From Aplectana chamaeleonis (taxonomy: Eukaryota; Nematoda; Chromadorea; Rhabditida; Cosmocercidae), in the NCBI GenBank assembly GCA_029168955.1, contig JAPDOI010000211.1, positions 1,182,215 to 1,246,214 on the forward strand: DNA of 64,000 nucleotides, in the 5' to 3' direction. The position numbers and the translations under genes are program-made. Positions 41,290-53,099 of the stretch are shown here, piece by piece. How positions within the stretch are numbered: the first letter of the stretch is position 1; every line of letters starts with the position of its first letter. The notes beneath the pieces were generated by a model. It was not told the DNA's origin. It did no database searches and saw only the letters and a list, made by a program, of their open reading frames with translations.

Positions 41290-43350
41290 TCAGCTACTTA
41301 GTCGGTGCAAACGGGGTCAGGCAGGCCGTTGCTCCAAGAGGTTTTTGAAGCGGAGCTACGACCCCCTGCTGTTAAAGATTTTAACCCAAAATTTGCGAAT
41401 TACCCAGACCTCTACGATCAGGTTCTCTGACAGATAGACATCTCAAGAAATTTGTATTCAGCGCACCGGTGTAATAGCTGAATAGAAATTTTGACTGAAA
41501 TCTGACGCTGCCCACGCTACCGCCTACCCACCGTAATGTGAGAATTTCATGACGACCTGCTGCAGACGCAGCTATTTCTCGCTCTGTAATCTTATTGTAT
41601 CAGAGGGCAACTATTCACTACCTCATTTTAGCTTACGACACTGTTTTGGAGAAAATTCCTCTTTCTTCCAAAAGTTTTACAGAACTCCCCTAAAGTTTGA
41701 TTTTCTTCTAAACATTTCCGAAATTTTTTCGGACCTCCCGTTGCGCCGGATCCGCTGCAACCCTGGTCACAATGGGCCGACTTCGAGCCACGTCTTCTGA
41801 TGTAAGTTGACCGATTGGCCCACTTCTGGTCCGGCTATAGCCAACCTCGGCTTCATTAGGAGTTGTTTTTTCATTTCTCGTCTGCGTTTTCAAAATGCCT
41901 GTCTCGGCCCGGAGGGGATCGACAGCCGGCCTGAGTTGGTTTTCCGAGACCCAACTGCGACGAAAGGTGTAATGGAAGAGTTCAAATATTGGGGTGAAAA
42001 TAATTACTTCACTTTTTCGACTTTTGTTTTTCTTTTTGTATTTTTTTCATTCAGTAGATGAAAATCTCTCCGAAAGCATCTCTTTCTGTACCCTATTGTA
42101 ATCAATTTGGGCTTTTTCTAGAGCTTTCGGTTTGCTCTTCACCTAGCAGCGATGCTGTGAGCATCGCAGGACTATAGTCGGTAGAAACGGGGTCGAGCAG
42201 GCCGTTGCTCCAATTTTAGGCGGAGTTACGACCCCCCCTGCTGACCAAAATTTTTGGCAAAATTTACGAATTTTCTACGATCGGTCCTCGATAGATAGAC
42301 ATCAAATTTGTATTCAGCGCACCGATTAACCTATGAATAGAAATTTTGACTGAAATCTGACACTTTGCCCTAACTACCGCCTACCCACCGTAATGTAGAA
42401 TTTCATGACGACCTCTGCAGACGCAGCTATTCTCGCTCTGTAATCTTATTATCAGAGGGCAACTATTACTACCTCATTTTAGCTTACGACGCTGTTTTGG
42501 AGAAAATTCCTCTTTCTTCAAAAGTTTTACGAGACTCCCCCCCCTAAAGTTTGATTTTTCTTCTAAACATTTCCGAAATTTTTTTGGACCTCCCGTTGCA
42601 CCGAGTCGCGACAACCTGGTCTGTCATGAGCACGACTTCGAGCCAGACGTCTTCCAGATAAGTTGACCGATCTGGCCACTTCTTGGTCGGCTATAGCCGG
42701 CTACATTGGGAGTTGTTTTTCATTTCTCGTCTGCATTTTTTCAAGTTTAGCATGTCTGGACCGGATCGAGCAGATAACCACAAATTTGTTTTCGACCAAC
42801 TGCGGACGAGGGAATTTGGAAGAGTTCAAATATTGGTGTGAAATAATTACTCGCACTTTTCGACTTGTTTTTCTTTTGTATTTTTTCATTCCAGACTGAA
42901 TGAAGTATCTCCAGCGCATCTCTTTCTGTACCTATTGTAATCAATTGGAGGCTTTTCTAGAAGAGCTTTCGGTTTGATTAACGATTCTAACGCTTGATCT
43001 TAGCCAGCCAGGATATAGTCCAGTAAACAGGGTCGAGCAGGCCGTTGCTCCAATTTTAGGCGGATCTAAACCCCCAGGTGATATATTTTAGAAAAATTAC
43101 ACGAAATTTTGCAATCTCCGAGATAAAAAATTCCTCAAACTTTTTGAAAGTGAAAAAGTTGGAAAAGTTGAAATTTGTGGTAAAATTTGTTCAAATTTAC
43201 TAAGTTACCAGTTATCCTTGTGACCCTCCTCCCGTTGCGTGCCATGTCACGCCGGCCTTCTCGACCCTGGTAACAAGGATGTCTCGACTAGAAACCACCG
43301 CTCACTGCAGAGTGATACTCGAAATCGAGTGATCTTCAGGAGTGGCCACA
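41290..43350. repeat. Tandem array, 0.85-kb unit, two full copies and a partial third
   Basis: Units begin near 41303, 42179 and 43018 with GGGGTC(GA)GCAGGCCGTTGCTCC. They continue through ATTTCATGACGACC, GACGCAGCTATT, GTTTTGGAGAAAATTCCTC and GAGTTCAAATATTGG. Copies 1 and 2 run throughout and differ by roughly 15 percent with many small indels. The third keeps about 330 bases. The frames at 41807 and 42663 (both starting MTD and containing EEFKYW) correspond but have diverged by frameshift, so I do not regard them as genes. Confidence 0.85.
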
Positions 43351-43464
43351 TACTTTCTACCCGCTGGAGCTTCCAAACTTGATCGTTTTTGGATTTCATT
43401 TCACTTTTGCCAGATTTTGTGTGCGATTTTTATTTTTGATTGTTTTTAATGTGTTCATTTTACT

Positions 43465-43756
43465 CTGTGCTTTATCTGGGCCAAATTCAGGTCCGCAATC
43501 GCGATCTCGACAAGCTTTGCGGCCGCACGCGCCTCGAGTCAGAAGGCTTCCAGCGCCGCAATATCTGATTTGCGCCGATCTGCTGACTCTGGGTGGGCTT
43601 TGGAAACTGGAAACTAAGAGAAAAATTGAAAAAAATTGTATAAAAAAGCCACATTGGGTCGGGTTTGGCTGGAAACCCGACGGACTCGAGCGCGATGCGG
43701 CCGCAAGGCGTGTCGAGACCTGATTGCGGACCGGAATTAGGCCCAGATAAGCACAG
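43465..43756. mobile_element. 292-base MITE, CTGTGCTTATCTGGGCC ends, TA flanks
   Basis: The left part reads CTGTGCTTTATCTGGGCCAA, GGTCCGCAATC, CTCGACAAGC and TTTGCGGCCGCACG. The right part is its inverted counterpart ending GGCCCAGATAAGCACAG. TA precedes (with a two-base offset) and follows, as in Tc1/mariner-type insertions. No coding capacity; the long frames across it are GC-rich chance frames. A decayed copy lies at 50536-50795. Confidence 0.7.
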
Positions 43757-44691
43757 TATTGGTGTTCTATCAAAGCACCAAAGTTGACATTGTTGATAAA
43801 CTTTTGAGGCACAGTCCTTCCAAAGACCATAACTTGAGGAAATATAGATTCGCGGAGTGTTCGGTGAGGTCTATAATTATACTGTAACTTCTGTGCTGTC
43901 TTATTTATGGCAACGATTCAAGGCGAAAATCTTCTATAGTCAACTACCAAAAGAATCCCCCTGTCAAAAAATATTCATGATATATGGGATATAAAGTAAT
44001 TCCTAAAAAACTCGATTTGGTTTTCATTTCAGTTTTTAGAGAAAAATTCAGTAATTTTCCAAATAAGATTTTCTTGAAGGAAAACTTCAACTTGTAGCAT
44101 TTCACGCTAAAGTTTGGTGCCTCAAAAGTTTTGCATAAAGAAGAGAAGCTTGCTACCATAAATGTGATTTCTGGAAAACTGCGAATATACCTGCGCTGAA
44201 GTTTCCCGCAAAGCCTGTTTGGTGCTTGTCATCTAGGCCTTAGAAGCATTAAATCTCCTCTCAACATTGACACTTTTCGTGCTTTTTCGCGGTTTGTTTT
44301 TTGCAGAAGCATATTAGTTGTGCAGTAAATGAAGTTTTGGATCAGCACATAATCAGAGTTCTACCGTCAGATCGATTCAGCGCCCTGGATAACTTCAAGA
44401 AGAAAAATTAAGTGAGAACAACAGAACTGTCTGTTTTGGCAGATGGCTGTTTGAGACGACATGGCGTCAACTTGGTTCGTTGCGCCGATGTGTCTCTTGT
44501 TTGAGAAGGAGAAACTTCTTACCTTGTTTGAAGTAAAAAGTTCAGGAAGTGTCAGATGTGGTTGGAACATTTGCTCGCTCCCTAATGCGTCCTATATTCG
44601 GCGGGTATAACTTGAGGTCACTGTTTATTGCAGATGCAAAGAAGTCAGGCATGAATTTGGTTAATGGCGGTCATTCTGCTGAGGTGTAGAT

Positions 44692-44734
44692 ATGTCTGAG
44701 AAAGCCATTGCACGTCACGGAGTCAGGTATCATG
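44692..44734 (+). CDS. Weak candidate first exon (14 codons)
   Basis: ATG at 44692 opens MSEKAIARHGVRYH, ended by a GTAGGT donor at 44735. An acceptor TTTATTGCAG lies 60 bases upstream. No in-frame following exon was found. Reported only as a lead. Confidence 0.2.
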
Positions 44735-45284
44735 GTAGGTGCTCTCGTGACTATGAATGTTCTGTAGGGAATTAAGTGTTAAGTTGAGTTTTGGGAGGTC
44801 ATCGCGGCGTTTGTTGATCAATTAGAGCCTCCACAGCAGCTGGTTGATGCGGTGCCTAATGTAAGCGTTTTTCTGGCATATCACATGCAGGCTATTCAAG
44901 AAAATCTTACCGGTTCAAGAATTGTATGACCCTTATCAATAATAAGATGAGTCATGGGGTGGGTCGCAGAACACAGAACAAATTTAAAGCTCAACCGCTT
45001 TACCAATTTGGTGTAGTGAAAGCTATTTCTCACCACTTGACACTTTCGGAGAAATATCGAGTTACCATTTAGGCTTGATTTGTTGAATTTGTTCATCCTG
45101 AACTTTAGCGAAATTGAATTTTGACGGTTTTGTAGAAAACTAAACGTGTCTAAACGGTGTGTCGCGCTTTGAAAAAAACACAAATTTAGGTGCTTTCTAT
45201 CGAAGCGGGGGACGTTGTTACTATCTCAGGGGATCGCGGGGTCGTAATGGAGCACAATAGGCTTTCACCTCGACGAGGATAGCG

Positions 45285-45805
45285 AGAGCAGTGCGAGGGA
45301 AGAGCTGCTGCTCGAGCGGCACGTGCTGCCTTTATTGCCGCTCTTAGCAGCACGTGCTGCCCTCGTCCTCCATTTGTCGCCTCAGCTGCTGCTCTTTTTG
45401 TATGGCAATCGTAGTGTGGTAACGTGCTCAAAGTGGTCCATTTGGACAACTACGAGCATATTTACGAGAATCAGCATGGGAGCTTTTTTTGTTTTGAGCA
45501 TGCACATACTAGACATCTGATTAGTTATATGTCAATTCACCATTTCTCTTTTCTCCCCCAAACAAGGTGTATGGAATTGAAGCAATCGATTGATTATCAT
45601 CTCAGACGATCGTAAGCTGTCAAGAGGAGCACGACTAGCTCTCATGTTTACTGGAATGGCGAGAGCAGCACAAGGGGGACGAGCTGCTGCTCGAGGAGCA
45701 CGTGCTGCCCTCGTTCTCCATTCGTCGCCTCAGCTACTGCTCTGTATTGTGGCACTTTGGTGTGGTAACACTGCTCAAAGTGGTCCCTTAAGTAATTACG
45801 ACCTT
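45285..45805. repeat. Direct repeat of about 150 bases with GAGCTGCTGCTCGAG core
   Basis: The segment GAGCTGCTGCTCGAG, GCACGTGCTGCC, GTCGCCTCAGCT and GCTCAAAGTGGTCC occurs at 45300-45450 and again at 45680-45795. The words are near-palindromic. CACCTCGACGAG at 45266 recurs at 48226 near the related GCAGCAG block. Confidence 0.6.
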
Positions 45806-46105
45806 ACTCATAATCAACGAGAGTTCTTTCCTTTGAAAGAAAATAGACATGCCCACTCCTGGGGAAGTTGTATAGGATTAACCACAACCAATCGATCTCC
45901 AGAAATATCACACGGAATACCTTGAAGGCGGTGCCCACGATCAAAACCAGTTCGGATTTCTAGCGTAAACCGGAAGAACCAGGAGCTCACTGCATCAATA
46001 ATGCTGAAAAACTGACTAAAAACTATCACTAAATAGCCTTATACACGACCCTAAACTTGAATGCCCACTCACATACGCCCACTTCCTCAACGGCTACCGA
46101 TAAAA

Positions 46106-46469
46106 ATGTCTGACGCTGAAAGGTCGGCTATAAGAAGGCAACCGATTATCAAATGGGGTAAGTCTTGTTGAGTGAGTGGATTGCACCTCTTGAGAGTATA
46201 TTTATTTACCCCTAAGGCCATGTTTTCAGTAGTTTACGAGATCGGTACCGGTTGAAAGGAGTGGGCGTGAGCGGAACACGCCGGGTTTAGTGCCGCACAG
46301 GTCTTTTGTGTGCTCGTTCGTAGTATTCTCCGACATTGCTGATGTTTTCCAATTTCTGGTTCGATGTGTGCATCCTGAACCAGTTTTGTACACACCTTCC
46401 CGGGTGTACGCTTTTTCTGGCGATCCTGTCATCATGTGGACTGTATCTATTGCTCGCAAAAAACAATAG
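46106..46469 (+). CDS. Candidate small gene: first exon plus open second region
   Basis: Exon 1 is 46106-46157. ATAAAAATG is an A-rich start context, followed by MSDAERSAIRRQPIIKW and a GTAAGT donor, leaving phase 1. After a 72 to 75-base intron ending TGTTTTCAGTAG, a frame open from 46233 to TAG at 46467 reads RSFVCSFVVFSDIADVFQFL and YTPSRVYAFSGDPVIM. The phases do not join unless the GGGG at the donor is one base too long. In-phase splicing would give a stop after eight codons. Frames on the other strand are also open. Exon 1 is the better part. Confidence 0.35.
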
Positions 46470-47741
46470 AGGAGTTGAAGTCAGACGATCCCTACTCATG
46501 AGTTCTGAAGCAAAAGTTTGTCAATGCCAGTTGGTCTTCCGGTTTGTCTTCGAGTCAAAGACCAGGCGCCGCCCGCTCGCCGTCGACCAAGACACGCTGC
46601 CATCCCATCGCCAAATCACCGCGACCTGACGCTACTAACTGCCAACTGCTCGAAGCCATTTTTCGAAACTTTAATTTCATCTCGGTAATTCATATTTCTA
46701 TGGCTCAATCTCAGGTTAAACGCTGGCGGCCAATGAATCGCGCGGAGAGCTCACCTCTCAAACGGCGGTACTTTCATGCAGGATTGGCATTTTCGTTTGC
46801 ATGGAGTCTTCAAAAAAAACTTTTGGTATTTTATTGATTATCCAAATCAAACGTCGTTTTACTCTGAAGAAAATGTCGTGTGAAATGACAACCTCCCGAG
46901 AAAAGTAGTTAGTTGAGAGCAATTTGAACGGTTCAACTCAGCTAAAAAACTAATGAATTGTTCTGGAAAAAGGAATAATTCGTCATTCTCGTCGGATGGT
47001 GAATGTGTAAAACCGACCGAGAATTCAAGAGGCAGTGAGGCTCTTCTAAAGTAATAATTTATTTAGCGTGTTTTTTCCATATTTACCTTGCCTTTTTTAA
47101 TCAAGGAAGGTGTAGGTCAGGTACAAAATTACCTCACTCTAAAATACGTTTCCTTGAACTCAAACTTTACTCTCGCATTTTCCACAGAAAAACCAATTAT
47201 TTTGGTTTGAAGGCTATTTTTAAGTGCTGAGTGGCGATGGATTGCCAAAATTGAGCAAAATGGAGAATACATTTTCTCACAGCACAATGCTCACAGAATT
47301 CAAAGTCGACAGTTCTCAAAAACAACTTTCCAATGAAGCTAATAATTTGAACACTCCCAAAAAATGTTCACATTAATAATTTAGAAATAAGAAAAAAATG
47401 TTCAGAATTTCGAAAATTGTATATGCACGGAAGAGAAGAAATCACCATTTGCAGGGAGATCAATAAATGATGAAAACTCTGATATTTCACTTCCGTTTAA
47501 CCCTGGACATTCATCTAAACAATTGAAATTTCAGCGATTGAAGAACAATTTCAGGGAATCTTCATCCTTGGAATATGTAGATATAATTTTACCAAATAAA
47601 GCCATATTTCGTCTTTAAAATCCCGAGAAAAATAGATTATCGCGCTCAATTCTTTTCTCTACAGTCACAAAACCGGGTGAAAATAGATTCTTGTTTAGGG
47701 AATAGAAATTCTCTGTTGAGGAATGTTTTGGAGACACTCAC

Positions 47742-47909
47742 ATTCACTACAGACCGAGGCCTGTGTTGAACGGCCCTCACAAACTCATTACCAGATACGA
47801 GGCAGTCTTTGGTGGGCATGAGACAGTCAGCAATGCGAGCATCATTTCCTCGATCGGTGGCGAAGATCAATGGATAGAAGCAAGGATGGAAACCCGTTAA
47901 GGATATCAA
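47742..47909 (-). CDS. Candidate exon, minus strand
   Basis: The minus-strand frame reads IFATDRGNDARIADCLMPTK, DCLVSGNEFVRAV and RPRSVVN, then meets a GTGAGT donor (complement at 47736-47741). Codon use is good. The 5' limit (up to 47909) is not fixed by a strong acceptor. No family was recognised. Confidence 0.35.
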
Positions 47910-48009
47910 TGAGCTTCACCGGGGTCTTTATTTTTGATAAGTCACTGCAGCGCTGCTGCTGCACTCGAGACATCCCTCCCCGAGAGAAAGATTATAAGAA
48001 AAAGAAAAG

Positions 48010-48215
48010 ATCAAAATGAGGAGCAGCAGTTGGGGCGAGAAGAGGGGGGCAGCAGTTGGGGCCACAATGAGGAGCAGCAGTTGGGGCGACAGATGGCAGC
48101 AGTTAGGGCGACCTTGGCAGCAGTGGGAGCAACTGTACGAGCAGCAGTTGGGGCGGTGAAGCTGGGCAAGAGGTTTCAACGTGCTGCCCTGGGCAGCAGT
48201 TGGGGGAACGAAAGG
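48010..48215. repeat. GCAGCAGTTGGGGC minisatellite, about 7 copies
   Basis: GAGCAGCAGTTGGGGC and variants recur at irregular spacing of 14 to 35 bases. The open frames on both strands here are repeat translations. It shares flanking words with the 45.3-kb repeat. Confidence 0.7.
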
Positions 48216-48514
48216 GGGCTTACACCTCGACGAGTAAATGCGTTAGTAATCCTCGTGCTGCCTTGCTAAGCCGCGGTATCTGAGATGCTTTGAAGCATTC
48301 AGCCAAAGCCCATTTTTACCTTGCCGCATAGTAATGCTTGAGCACCTACAAGGGAACACCTCCCCTTCCAAAATCAGGAGAAGTCGTTGCAGCACGAAAA
48401 AATGGGGCGTGGCTGAAGTGCGGTACCACAGTGCGCCCCTCCCCCGCTGCCATTGTACCGCCAAGTTTGAACTTTTTCCCATTTTTCTTCACTCTTAAAA
48501 GCTTAAGGAGTTTT

Positions 48515-48705
48515 GGTGCTATCGCAGCAGCGGTGCTATGTGGTATCGCAGTTGGCCACTCCCATTTTTCGTGTCGAGGTTTACTCTCCCGATTTTTGGC
48601 AGGAGAGAAACCCCGGGAACTGTGTTCCAAATTCAGTGCGGAACAGTAAAATGGGCGTGGCCAAGTGCATCGCGCCATAGTGCCTGCCCCCGCCAAGATA
48701 GCACC
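48515..48705. mobile_element. 191-base MITE, GGTGCTATC ends (family of 2719-2907)
   Basis: The left end GGTGCTATCGCAGCAGCGG and the right end CCGCCAAGATAGCACC are inverted, with an inner AAAATGGGCGTGGCCAAGTG word as in the 2719 copy. No duplication was found. A further related fragment lies just 5' at 48330-48470. Confidence 0.65.
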
Positions 48706-49339
48706 AGATTTTTTTATCTCGGAGGGAGGGGGGTCGTGGAAATTTTGAATTTTTTCCAAAGTTTGGTCAGCGGGGGAGCGCTCCATGTCTCGCATAGGCA
48801 ACGATGAGCTGGCAGGGGTCGTGAAAACTGAGGTGTCAAAGGGAGGTACATTTTGTAGGGGTCGAAAATTTTTTTATGATTGTAGTCGGTAGAGGAGGGT
48901 TTAGTCTCGCTGAGGTCTGAGAGTGCAGTTCGCCCTGACCCTGCCTCTGAGTGAATGGCCAGTAGCCTTCAGCGGATTTCGACTGGTTCCTGATGGTAAT
49001 GTAGTGTTTTGTTCATAACCTGTCCATCTAGTCCTTGATCTAGAAGAATGTGGAAGCTCGGTATGAAAGTTGCGCAAAGGCTTTAGGTGGCTAAATAACC
49101 TGCTTTAAATCCTAAGTGGAGCGGCGTATTGTGTTTCACTTGGAAACTTTGTAAGCGGTACCCAACTTTGTGTTCGGCGTATCAAGTATCCCCTTAAGAA
49201 AATTTGGCAGTTTTTGACTTTTTTGTGAAGGAGTTATGTCTCCAGAGGTCAAAAAATGTCGCCCAAACTCTATGTTTGTCCATTCAGGGGCGCTGAATAC
49301 GAATATATGTATGTTCAAAAGGCTCCCCCTAAATTTGGC

Positions 49340-49880
49340 TATTGGTAATTAGCAGCCAGCCGCAGGTAATTTAATTCGCCCGCCCCAGCCGCGGTTTATA
49401 TTTAAATGTTTTTCTTGAGGAAACGCCACGGACCTAACTATGGTTCGTTGTCCGGCTGTAGCCGGATGTGAAAAACCAACGAGTGTAGGCCCCCGGTCGG
49501 TACATGGACAAGAGAAGGGATGCAAAATAAAACGCCGATGTAGCCTATCGTGGCCGGCCCTATCAATATATGTATGTGCGAAAAAAATGTGGCTCGAAAA
49601 AAGTTCGGTGTAGCCAGCTGTAGCCTGGCGTATCTAATCAATAATGCAACAAACTGTCTTCCTGACGTTGCGATTAATCGAATCCTGCTGCTGAATTGTT
49701 ATCAGTCGAGCCGGCTACAGTCAGCGTCACCAGTTTTTGTTCTTTTTCGTTTACGTACTTCGCAGATGTCGACAGTGTACTTAAAAGGGTTTTCCACCGT
49801 ATTTGACATTTCAATACGTATCAGACTTCGAGAACCGGCTAAAGCCGATCGGCCAACTACGACAGGGCTCAAGTGATTGA
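49340..49880. repeat. Dispersed repeat rich in GTAGCCGGCTAC-type dyads
   Basis: It begins with a CCAGCCGCAGG segment like 22790. Then CCGGCTGTAGCCGG, GTAGCCAGCTGTAGCC, GAGCCGGCTACAGT and ACCGGCTAAAGCCG recur. Related words occur at 40888, 41830 and 42690. An ATG frame after TACTTCGCAG (49766) is short and not convincing. Confidence 0.45.
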
Positions 49881-50535
49881 GCAACATTTAGCCAACGTAG
49901 CTTACCATCATGAGCTGAACTCTTCGGGACTAGCGGTGCATAGGGACGTGTTGCTCCAAATTTATATCGCCATTTATTCAAAGGCGGGAGTCAAATCACA
50001 AACTGTCACTAGATGAAAATAAACGGAGAAATTTACCTGACAGAAAAACAACCAATGGATCAGTTCATATCCTCAAAGTACTTCGTTTTCGCAGGGGTGA
50101 CAAATCTTATAGACGGTTGGTGGTCGTAGTGTGCCTCCAACCCGCGAAAAGGAGGGGAGGAGGCGAAAGGTTGTGATTGGAGAATACAGCAGCCAGTTAT
50201 TGCGAATCAAGAGCTTCGCACCTCCCCCATCCTTTTTCACGGTTTGGAAACATGACGACCACAACCCCGTTTACACAACTCTCTTGTCTGAGGAGGTTAC
50301 TTATATCAGATCTTCTTCTCGAAGCTTTTAGAGCAGGGACATTCGAATTCCAGAGAAAAAGAATTGTTTTGAGCCGCTTTTTTCTCAGAAGGTAAAGTAT
50401 ACAATGCGTAGGTCGGGTCTGCGGAAACGAATTATACTGTCAGTATCTCTTGAGCATCTATAGCAAAACTTTGCTGTATCCCCCAGTATGTATAATTTGC
50501 TACATAATCAGCGCCGCTGCTTCCTAAAAAGATTA

Positions 50536-50795
50536 CTGTGCTTCTCTGGGCCAAATTCCGGTTCACGCAATTGCGTCTCGACACGCTTCGTGGCCGCACG
50601 CGCTCCAGTCAGTCGAGTTTCCAGCGCCAATTCCGACTGTGGCTGCTGGAATGTGGCTTTTTATACCTTTTTTCTCGAATTTTTTTGGCTTCCAGCTTCC
50701 AAAACTTACTTAGCCAGTAATCCAGATCGGCGGCTATGGCGCTGGAAGCTTCTCCGACGCTCCGGAAGCGCGCGGCCGCAAAGCTTCTATATGAA
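50536..50795. mobile_element. Decayed copy of the CTGTGCTT...CTGGGCC MITE
   Basis: CTGTGCTTCTCTGGGCCAAA follows TTA, then GTCTCGACACGCTTC and GTGGCCGCACGCGC as in 43465. The right arm (AAGCGCGCGGCCGCAAAGC) is partly kept but the terminal GGCCCAG is lost. Confidence 0.6.
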
Positions 50796-50896
50796 CGTTT
50801 TCAAAGCTTCGCCGAAAAAGGGGAAGGATACATATCAGTAATTTTCTCCAGATGTTTTCAGAAAAATCCAGATTTCGCTCAAAACTATGTAGGGTA

Positions 50897-51014
50897 AGAG
50901 TTCCGCCGCTGAAGGCGCGACCAGAATGCAATGGAGGAGAATCGATCGTGCGGCGCCGCATGATCGATACTCTCCTGCATTGCATGCTGCCGCGCCTTCC
51001 AGCGGCGGGACTCT
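50897..51014. repeat. Near-perfect palindrome, about 59-base arms, no loop
   Basis: The sequence folds about GGCGCC near 50953. Arms contain AGAGTTCCGCCGCTG, GGCGCGACCAG, ATGCAATGGAGGAGAATCG and ATCGTGCGGC. A centre with no spacer is unusual and would be prone to deletion in bacterial clones. Confidence 0.75.
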
Positions 51015-51884
51015 ATTCGGCCCCTAATATAGGGTGCTAAAAAAGCGAACACTGGGGACTGTTTGTGTTCAGAAATTACTTAGGTTTACTGTAGGCTACG
51101 GCAGGTAGTATGCCGTTTAGGGGTAGAAGCTACCTAATATTTCCGAAAATCGGCAAATTGAAATCAAATTCGTATTCCACCACCCCGAATAACCACCGTA
51201 TACAACTTTTTGAGTCAAATCCCTGAGACTTCACTGTATACCCATCGTAATCGACTTAGTCATCTGTAGAAAATTGGCAAAACCTGACTACAGATTGAGT
51301 GCTGGCAAGCACGTCAAATTACCATCAGAGAAATGTGTTTTTGGGACACATGTATCGAAAAAATCCGGAAGTCTCGCAAGTGGCGTTTTGCCCTCGAAAT
51401 TTTCCCACACTGAGATTCTTTGAGCGAATAAAGCGGAAACCTAGGAAAATCGACAAAGAAATCTCAGATTCGTGATCATCGCCTCAGAAAAAACTCTGGG
51501 AGCCTTTTAAGTCGAATCGGGAACATTTTTCTGAAGCGCTTTCAGAACTCCTAATTGATATACGCATCAGTCTGCAAAAAGTTTCGAAGATTTACTGTCA
51601 CTCAAACTTTGCTCAGAGGGATTGTTTTGTTCGCTGAACACGATTACGAGGTCCTTTTAAAGATTTTTGGAAGTTTACTGAGCGTTTTGGATGGTACAAA
51701 AGGCACAAAAAGCTACCGTTTTGATCTTATAACATCTCGAACCAGCGGCCCGGGATGGAATGCTGCGCATTTTTACTATTGATGCATAAGAGATATAAGC
51801 GATACAAATCGTTGCCGCAGATCCGACATACGCTTTGTATACTTCCCTTGTCAGATACGCTCTTATTTATATGTTCGTTTCCAG

Positions 51885-51986
51885 ATGCCCGCGAACAATC
51901 CATGTGGTGCTCTGGATTCCAACAAAACTGTATGCGGAGGATCTGCGCATGGATCGTACACCCGGACAGTGTCCTATCACACTGTG
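51885..51986 (+). CDS. Candidate internal exon, 34 codons, phase 0
   Basis: TTCGTTTCCAG ends at 51884 and GTGAGT begins at 51987. The frame reads MPANNPCGALDSNKTVCGG then SYTRTVSYHTV. Length is a multiple of three. No partner exon was found. Family unknown. Confidence 0.4.
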
Positions 51987-52556
51987 GTGAGTGCAAGCAA
52001 TTGTGATGTTTCTGTGTGGACAGTTTTATGCTGTGGGCCGATCGTAGTGACCGTATTGGTGCCCTCTGCGTAATTTGCGTTGGCTATGATATAACATGCG
52101 CTCAACGAGTTTGCGCCAAGACAGACGCACCGTTTGGAGGGAACTAAAGTGATTAGAGCGAACCGTGCGCACTGCAGTTCCTCCATCGTTCCCTTTCGAT
52201 GTTTCAAACAAAGGTTCCTAGATGAAAAGCAGTGGTTCTCCTCAAGACATTGACCGGCGTTATGCTTCGAACGTTACTATGAACGACAAGCTCAAAAGTG
52301 CAGCTTCTCATACTAGCGCGGTAGGATTCAGTGTTCTTTTTTTTCAAAAGTCGCTATGGTTTCGCATTTGAAAAGGAGCGTCCTGCTTCTGAAATATGTG
52401 CATAACGGTAGCAATCGTTGGGCGCCATTTCGGTTACAATTATACATGGCTGCTCAGATAGCCGCGGGGTCAGATTCGGCCACGATAGGCTTTAGATTCG
52501 ACTACAAAGCACTGCGGACGACGATAAGGCCCCGTTGTTTTCAAGCGTCATGTGGC

Positions 52557-52998
52557 CTAATCGTTGTCGAAGTGAGAAGCACGTGCCGGAACACATAGCC
52601 GTTCCACTCGGCCACGACACGCTTTTGACTCGACTACGATGCAGTTTGATGTACGACGAACGAGCCACGATGCCCATGACTGAAGACGTTGATCAATTTC
52701 TCCACAATTGATCAGGCGCCTATCAGCAGCACAGCGCGTATAAAAGGGGCCCACATCCGCAGCGAGCGCAGTCCGGTCTTTCAGGGAACCGCCCCAGGAG
52801 GTGTGACTGCGAGTCTTTTTCTGGACGATTTTTGACCGCTGAGAGGGGCTCCCCACGGTCCTCGGCGAGGGAGGCTCCCGCGCTGTCGACCGTGGCGAGG
52901 ATCATGTCCTGGTCGCAGATTGCGGTGCTGAAAGAAAACGCTGATAATTTCTTGGGGCCTGCAGCTCGGGGCGGGATACTCTGACTTTGACTACGCAT
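52557..52998 (-). other. Two overlapping minus-strand open frames, GC-rich
   Basis: Frames 52998-52723 (starting MRSQSQSIPPRAAGPKKLSA) and 52856-52557 both read protein-like. TTTTCTTTCAG at about 52933 could start an exon in either. I cannot decide and recognise no family. Confidence 0.3.
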
Positions 52999-53099
52999 AC
53001 ATTTTTGATATCAGCATGACCATACGAATGCATTGACGTTTTAAAATTTCAAAAGTGTCTCCTTTTAAAATTTTGGCTTCTTTCTGAGAAAGTAGGTGA

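Noticed and set aside
41549..42061. Pair of homologous small genes in the tandem array
   Set aside because: The frames differ between units by indels and are no better than non-coding sequence under duplication.
43379..43830. Two long overlapping frames (114 and 144 codons)
   Set aside because: They lie across a 292-base inverted-repeat MITE, whose GC-rich symmetrical arms create stop-poor frames on both strands.
46226..46499. Minus-strand frames opposite the 46.1-kb gene candidate
   Set aside because: They read plausibly but lack splice support. The region is stop-poor in several frames, so I kept only the plus-strand first exon as the better lead, with low confidence.
47934..48269. Gln/Ala-rich protein on the plus strand
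   Set aside because: It is the translation of the GCAGCAGTTGGGGC minisatellite.
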